64,000 nt of DNA, taken from NCBI RefSeq assembly GCF_903166585.1, contig NZ_CAESCM010000009.1, positions 1 through 64,000 of the forward strand. The letters are read 5' to 3'. How positions within the stretch are numbered: position 1 is the stretch's first letter; every line of letters starts with the position of its first letter. Of this stretch, positions 61,501 through 64,000 are shown piece by piece. Origin of the DNA: Pedobacter ghigonis. GTDB lineage: Bacteria > Bacteroidota > Bacteroidia > Sphingobacteriales > Sphingobacteriaceae. Under the pieces are notes generated by a model, which searched no databases, was not told the DNA's origin, and saw only the letters and a list, made by a program, of their open reading frames with translations. Made by a program: the position numbers and the translations under genes.

Positions 61501-64000
61501 GCAATACCTATGTATTGCGGTGGACCATCAGCGACGCTGGCTGTTCAAGTTCTTTTGATGAAGTACAAATAACCGTTAACCGGCTGAGTGTAGGCGGTAC
61601 TACTGCAGGCGATGCAAGTGTTTGCTCGGGTGCAAATGGAGGAAACATTACGCTAAGCGGACAGGTAGGCAACATTATCCGCTGGGAACGCTCGGTTGAT
61701 AACGGAACAAACTGGTCGACCGTTACCGCTACAACCAACCCTTATGTATTTAGCAACCTTACCGTTACCACCCAATACCGCGCGGTAGTACAAAGCGGAA
61801 GCTGTGCCGAAGCCCTTTCTACCATAACCACCATTACCGTAAACCCGGGTACAGTTGCGGCCAATGCAGGCTCCGATCAAAGCTTATGCAGTGGCAACAG
61901 CATTACCTTAAGTGGGAATAACCCGGCACCCAACACAGGTACCTGGACACTAACCTCAGGCCAAACCGGGGTGGTATTTACCGACGCATCCTTATTTAAT
62001 ACTGCTGTTACCGGTGTTGTACCTGGCCAAACTTATACTTTCAGGTGGACCATTACCGGTTTTGGCGGCTGCCCTCCTTCTACCGATGATGTAACCATTA
62101 CCTATTATCCGCCAGTTAGCAATACCATTAATGCATCGGCCGCACCTGTTTGCGCAGGCCAGAACATTACCGTAACCGGCGATACACCTACCGGAGGTAC
62201 AGGTACCTATGCCTACCAGTGGCAAAGCAGCCCCGATGGCAGTACCTGGGCCAATATCCCTTCGGCCATTAATAAAGATTTAACCACCACGGCTACCACT
62301 TCTACCTATTTCAGGCGGCTGGTAAACAGCACCATCTGTACTTCGTTTAGCAACACGATACAGGTTAATGTGTTACCGGGCTTAACCAACAATACCATCA
62401 GCGCCGACCAAAACATTTGCGTGGGCTCGCCGGCAGCGCCGCTTACGGGTTCTACGCCTGCGGGTGGCAGTGGTACCTATACTTACCAATGGCAATCGAG
62501 TATAAACGGAACAGCCTGGAGCGATGTACTGGGCGCTACAAGCATCAGCTTTAACCCGCCAACACCAGCTGCAACCATCTACTACCGACGTGCAGTGGCC
62601 AGCGGAGCCTGCTCGGGTAATTTGAGTAACGAGATTAAGATAACGGTAAACCCACATGCAAAAGCCGAAATAACTTACACAACCAACACTGGCTGTGCTC
62701 CTTTTAGGCTCGATGCAACCAATGTTGCGGCTACATTATATCCCGACCGCAATGCAACCTACACCTGGTTTGCCAACAACATACAAATTGGAACCGGCCC
62801 TACCTTCCCTGGTTATACCATTACCAATGGCAATGAAAGTGTAACCATCAAGCTTGTGGTAACCAGCAGCCTCGGTTGTAATGCTGACGAAAAAAGTGAA
62901 GTATTTACCACCTTACCCATCGTTACACCGTCCTTTACACAAAGCGTAACCGAGGGTTGTGGTCCGCTCAGTGATGTTACCTTTACCAATACCACTACTC
63001 CGCTTAACGGCGCAACATACTCATGGAACTTCGGCAACGGGCAATCTTCTACCCTTGCCCAGCCTGCAGCAATAACCTTTCAGGCCGATCCAACGGGGAA
63101 AGACAAAACCTATAACATTACGCTAACAACAACCTCACCCTGTGGTCCGCCGGTGATAACAACCGCAACAGTTATTGTACATGCCAAACCTGTTGCCCTG
63201 TTTTCTCCTGATAAAACAACAGGTTGTGCTGATTTACTAGTAAACTTTACCAATACCGGACCAGAGAGCACCGGAACCACCTACACCTACAATTTTGGTG
63301 ATGGTAGTGCCCCTGAAACTTACACCGACAGGCAAACTGTAAGTCACACTTTTACAACATTGGTGGTAAAAGATTTTACCGTAACCATGACTGCCAAAAA
63401 TGGTTGTGGTGAAGTAAATGCCACTCCGGTTATCATCAGGGTTTCGCCAAACAACATCATTCCAGAGCTGGTGGTAAACGGAAACGAGAAGAGCGGTTGT
63501 GCACCCTTTACCGTAAACTTCATCAATAATACGAGTGGCGCAAGCAGCTTCATCTACACCTTTACCAATGAAGATACCGGTGAAATCAGCACGGCTTTTT
63601 CTACTACTACCGGCGTTTTTCCACACCTTTTCACCAAACCGGGTAGGTATACGATTAAGCTTGATGCAAAAAACGACTGCTCTACAAATTCGACAAGCGA
63701 AACCGTAACCATATTGCCACAACCAACTGTTGGCTTTATGGCCGATAAAACCATTGGCTGTACCAATCTTGTGGTAAAGTTTAAAAACACCAGTGTTGGC
63801 GCAGTTGGTTATGTATGGGATTTTGGTGATGGTTCTCCAACTTCTACAGACTTTGAGCCACAACATACCTACATCGGTTCTGGCGTAAATTATACTGTTA
63901 GCCTAACTACTACCAACAGCCTGGGCTGCACCAATACTTTAGCCCTGCCCGATTTCATCCAAATTGCAGCTCCACCGGTGGCTACTTTCACGGTGAATCC
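58587..64000 (+). CDS. Giant PKD-repeat surface protein (partial, 3' end outside window)
   Basis: An open frame of 1804 codons runs from ATG 58587 to the window edge without a stop. The N-terminus is a signal peptide (MKIRCKRKWHFFVLFFGALF, cut near CFSQ). The protein is Thr-, Asn- and Ala-rich with repeated paired cysteines. From about residue 630 it has several NAGxDxxxC modules (for example VVNAGPDQSICF and ANAGSDQSLCSG). From about residue 1460 it has PKD domains with YSWNFGNGQS, YNFGDGSAP and WDFGDGSPTS. This is typical of T9SS cargo; a C-terminal sorting domain is expected downstream but is not visible. It probably acts in surface attachment. Confidence 0.9.
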   Translation, partial: MKIRCKRKWHFFVLFFGALFSTSVCFSQVNIGVVDAGSFTPGSTIGVPFNITSGCATQGNQFQLYLSDQNGSFAAETLIGTYNGFYSTYINGVLPAGLTPGTGYMVRVKSTSPASASSPSTAFEVKAGPAVEAKLTSNYLNATNTETFGTCISKPDNSFFIRNESTASSTVTAAITDEVNGGSATVINFPTPIQNFVAQQAHYTIIAKAVMPNGTIGTKAYLLINNKTITAFGTSGNNVVCLPMGYLEFNVDITSSAGIQNNFPGDIYTINWGDQTTTTYTLCDIKSLSGKVQHAYTKSSCGSVSTSSAGTIFNAFDVSINVSNDFCGTVGTPVSSSAKVVVKPINSFTFNTPGCTNTNITFVNTSVLGENPNTSTIGCTPNNVTYNWYVDGVIQEVNQPKSFNFVYKFLTHGEHTIRLESSSSGACNADPVEMKICIQDPPKPDFTLPATTICAPGILKSTDNSVIDNICNAANTYSWSVTPAVTYANGTDATSKEPEFNFTNPGIYTIILSISTPSCGVVTTPAQTVVVNATPVAILSPDITVCNLSTYDFNNTTTGPTKTTLSGTAKDLADTYTWTVSAAGRGTYSFAGGTTANSKYPSIKFDSYDTYTVTVTHKNNCGTVTDTQILTFSTAPVVNAGPDQSICFNAPSFTLAGVVTGTTSSQAWVGGTGTFSTNRNDLNAVYTPSAAEKAAGTVTLKLRATTTLPAPCNQIDDDIILTIKQNISVTSAATKTICTGKSVAYTPTSAVTGVTYTWTATGTANATGYSASGTGDINDIIANTDASNDAVVTYVIVPHKDGCDGTAFNLTVTVTPNPLATATPQNTSICNATAAGITLSANLAGVNYTYTSTITGAITGNTNKPVATAGNQINDILTNSGTSPGTVTYTVTPVSANGCPGTTATVTITVLPSVTPANAGLDEAICNQTTYTLKGNIPVVGTGKWTITSAPTAITFADDTQNNTQISGLSAGNTYVLRWTISDAGCSSSFDEVQITVNRLSVGGTTAGDASVCSGANGGNITLSGQVGNIIRWERSVDNGTNWSTVTATTNPYVFSNLTVTTQYRAVVQSGSCAEALSTITTITVNPGTVAANAGSDQSLCSGNSITLSGNNPAPNTGTWTLTSGQTGVVFTDASLFNTAVTGVVPGQTYTFRWTITGFGGCPPSTDDVTITYYPPVSNTINASAAPVCAGQNITVTGDTPTGGTGTYAYQWQSSPDGSTWANIPSAINKDLTTTATTSTYFRRLVNSTICTSFSNTIQVNVLPGLTNNTISADQNICVGSPAAPLTGSTPAGGSGTYTYQWQSSINGTAWSDVLGATSISFNPPTPAATIYYRRAVASGACSGNLSNEIKITVNPHAKAEITYTTNTGCAPFRLDATNVAATLYPDRNATYTWFANNIQIGTGPTFPGYTITNGNESVTIKLVVTSSLGCNADEKSEVFTTLPIVTPSFTQSVTEGCGPLSDVTFTNTTTPLNGATYSWNFGNGQSSTLAQPAAITFQADPTGKDKTYNITLTTTSPCGPPVITTATVIVHAKPVALFSPDKTTGCADLLVNFTNTGPESTGTTYTYNFGDGSAPETYTDRQTVSHTFTTLVVKDFTVTMTAKNGCGEVNATPVIIRVSPNNIIPELVVNGNEKSGCAPFTVNFINNTSGASSFIYTFTNEDTGEISTAFSTTTGVFPHLFTKPGRYTIKLDAKNDCSTNSTSETVTILPQPTVGFMADKTIGCTNLVVKFKNTSVGAVGYVWDFGDGSPTSTDFEPQHTYIGSGVNYTVSLTTTNSLGCTNTLALPDFIQIAAPPVATFTVN

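Noticed and set aside
63237..63866. Reverse ORF of 209 codons inside the PKD gene
   Set aside because: The forward frame is continuous and carries PKD motifs; long reverse frames are expected opposite Thr/Asn-rich repeats.

Overview
The window looks like a chromosomal segment of a Bacteroidota bacterium, most like Pedobacter and its relatives in Sphingobacteriaceae. This rests on SusC/SusD pairs, secreted proteins with a type IX secretion (T9SS) sorting domain, promoters of the TAnnTTTG type, no clear Shine-Dalgarno sites, futalosine-pathway menaquinone genes, and lipoproteins ending their signal in SCKK-type lipoboxes. No species can be named from sequence reading alone.

Layout. 1-600: a possible island edge, with a broken reverse frame, a 49-residue ORF, a tRNA 3' half remnant and an intact tRNA-Asp. 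688-6933: housekeeping genes prfA, lpxH, a prolyl oligopeptidase, and a TrxR-type ferredoxin reductase with its 2Fe-2S ferredoxin. 7032-16184: a reverse-strand glycan block (GH2 endo-beta-mannosidase-like, GH92, GH29) behind an S41 protease and an esterase. The enzyme set fits N-glycan breakdown. 16276-19794: a small protein, a beta-barrel protein and a T9SS surface protein. 19898-26385: a SusC-SusD-DUF4397 operon facing a DeoR-type regulator, with three copies of a 13-bp repeat between them. 26427-38196: an amino-sugar/peptidoglycan block made of anmK-SusC-SusD on one strand, a NagB/PIG-L fusion, a NagX-like transporter/acetyltransferase and a LacI regulator on the other, plus a GHL10 glycosidase. 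A CG-centred palindrome lies between anmK and nagB, and a similar one overlaps the GH92 promoter.

38403-51921: housekeeping and signalling genes: a coiled-coil membrane protein, a 1243-residue NtrY-like kinase, fabD, folE, a 6-carboxytetrahydropterin synthase, mqnB, mqnD, a two-component pair, an SSB-tailed DUF3127 protein, and an rRNA methyltransferase. 52236-56054: an XRE regulator, an HD hydrolase, a membrane protein, and a radical-SAM/DUF4130 pair thought to act on DNA, with a palindromic repeat between the two genes. 56264-58292: groES-groEL. 58587 to the end: the first 1804 codons of a giant PKD-repeat surface protein that runs off the window.

The most interesting items are the two sugar-uptake loci with visible candidate operators, the NagB/PIG-L fusion that could replace NagA, the radical-SAM/DUF4130 pair with its symmetric promoter site, the SSB-like tail on DUF3127, and a 150-base stretch almost free of G. 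No CRISPR array, insertion sequence or complete phage was seen.
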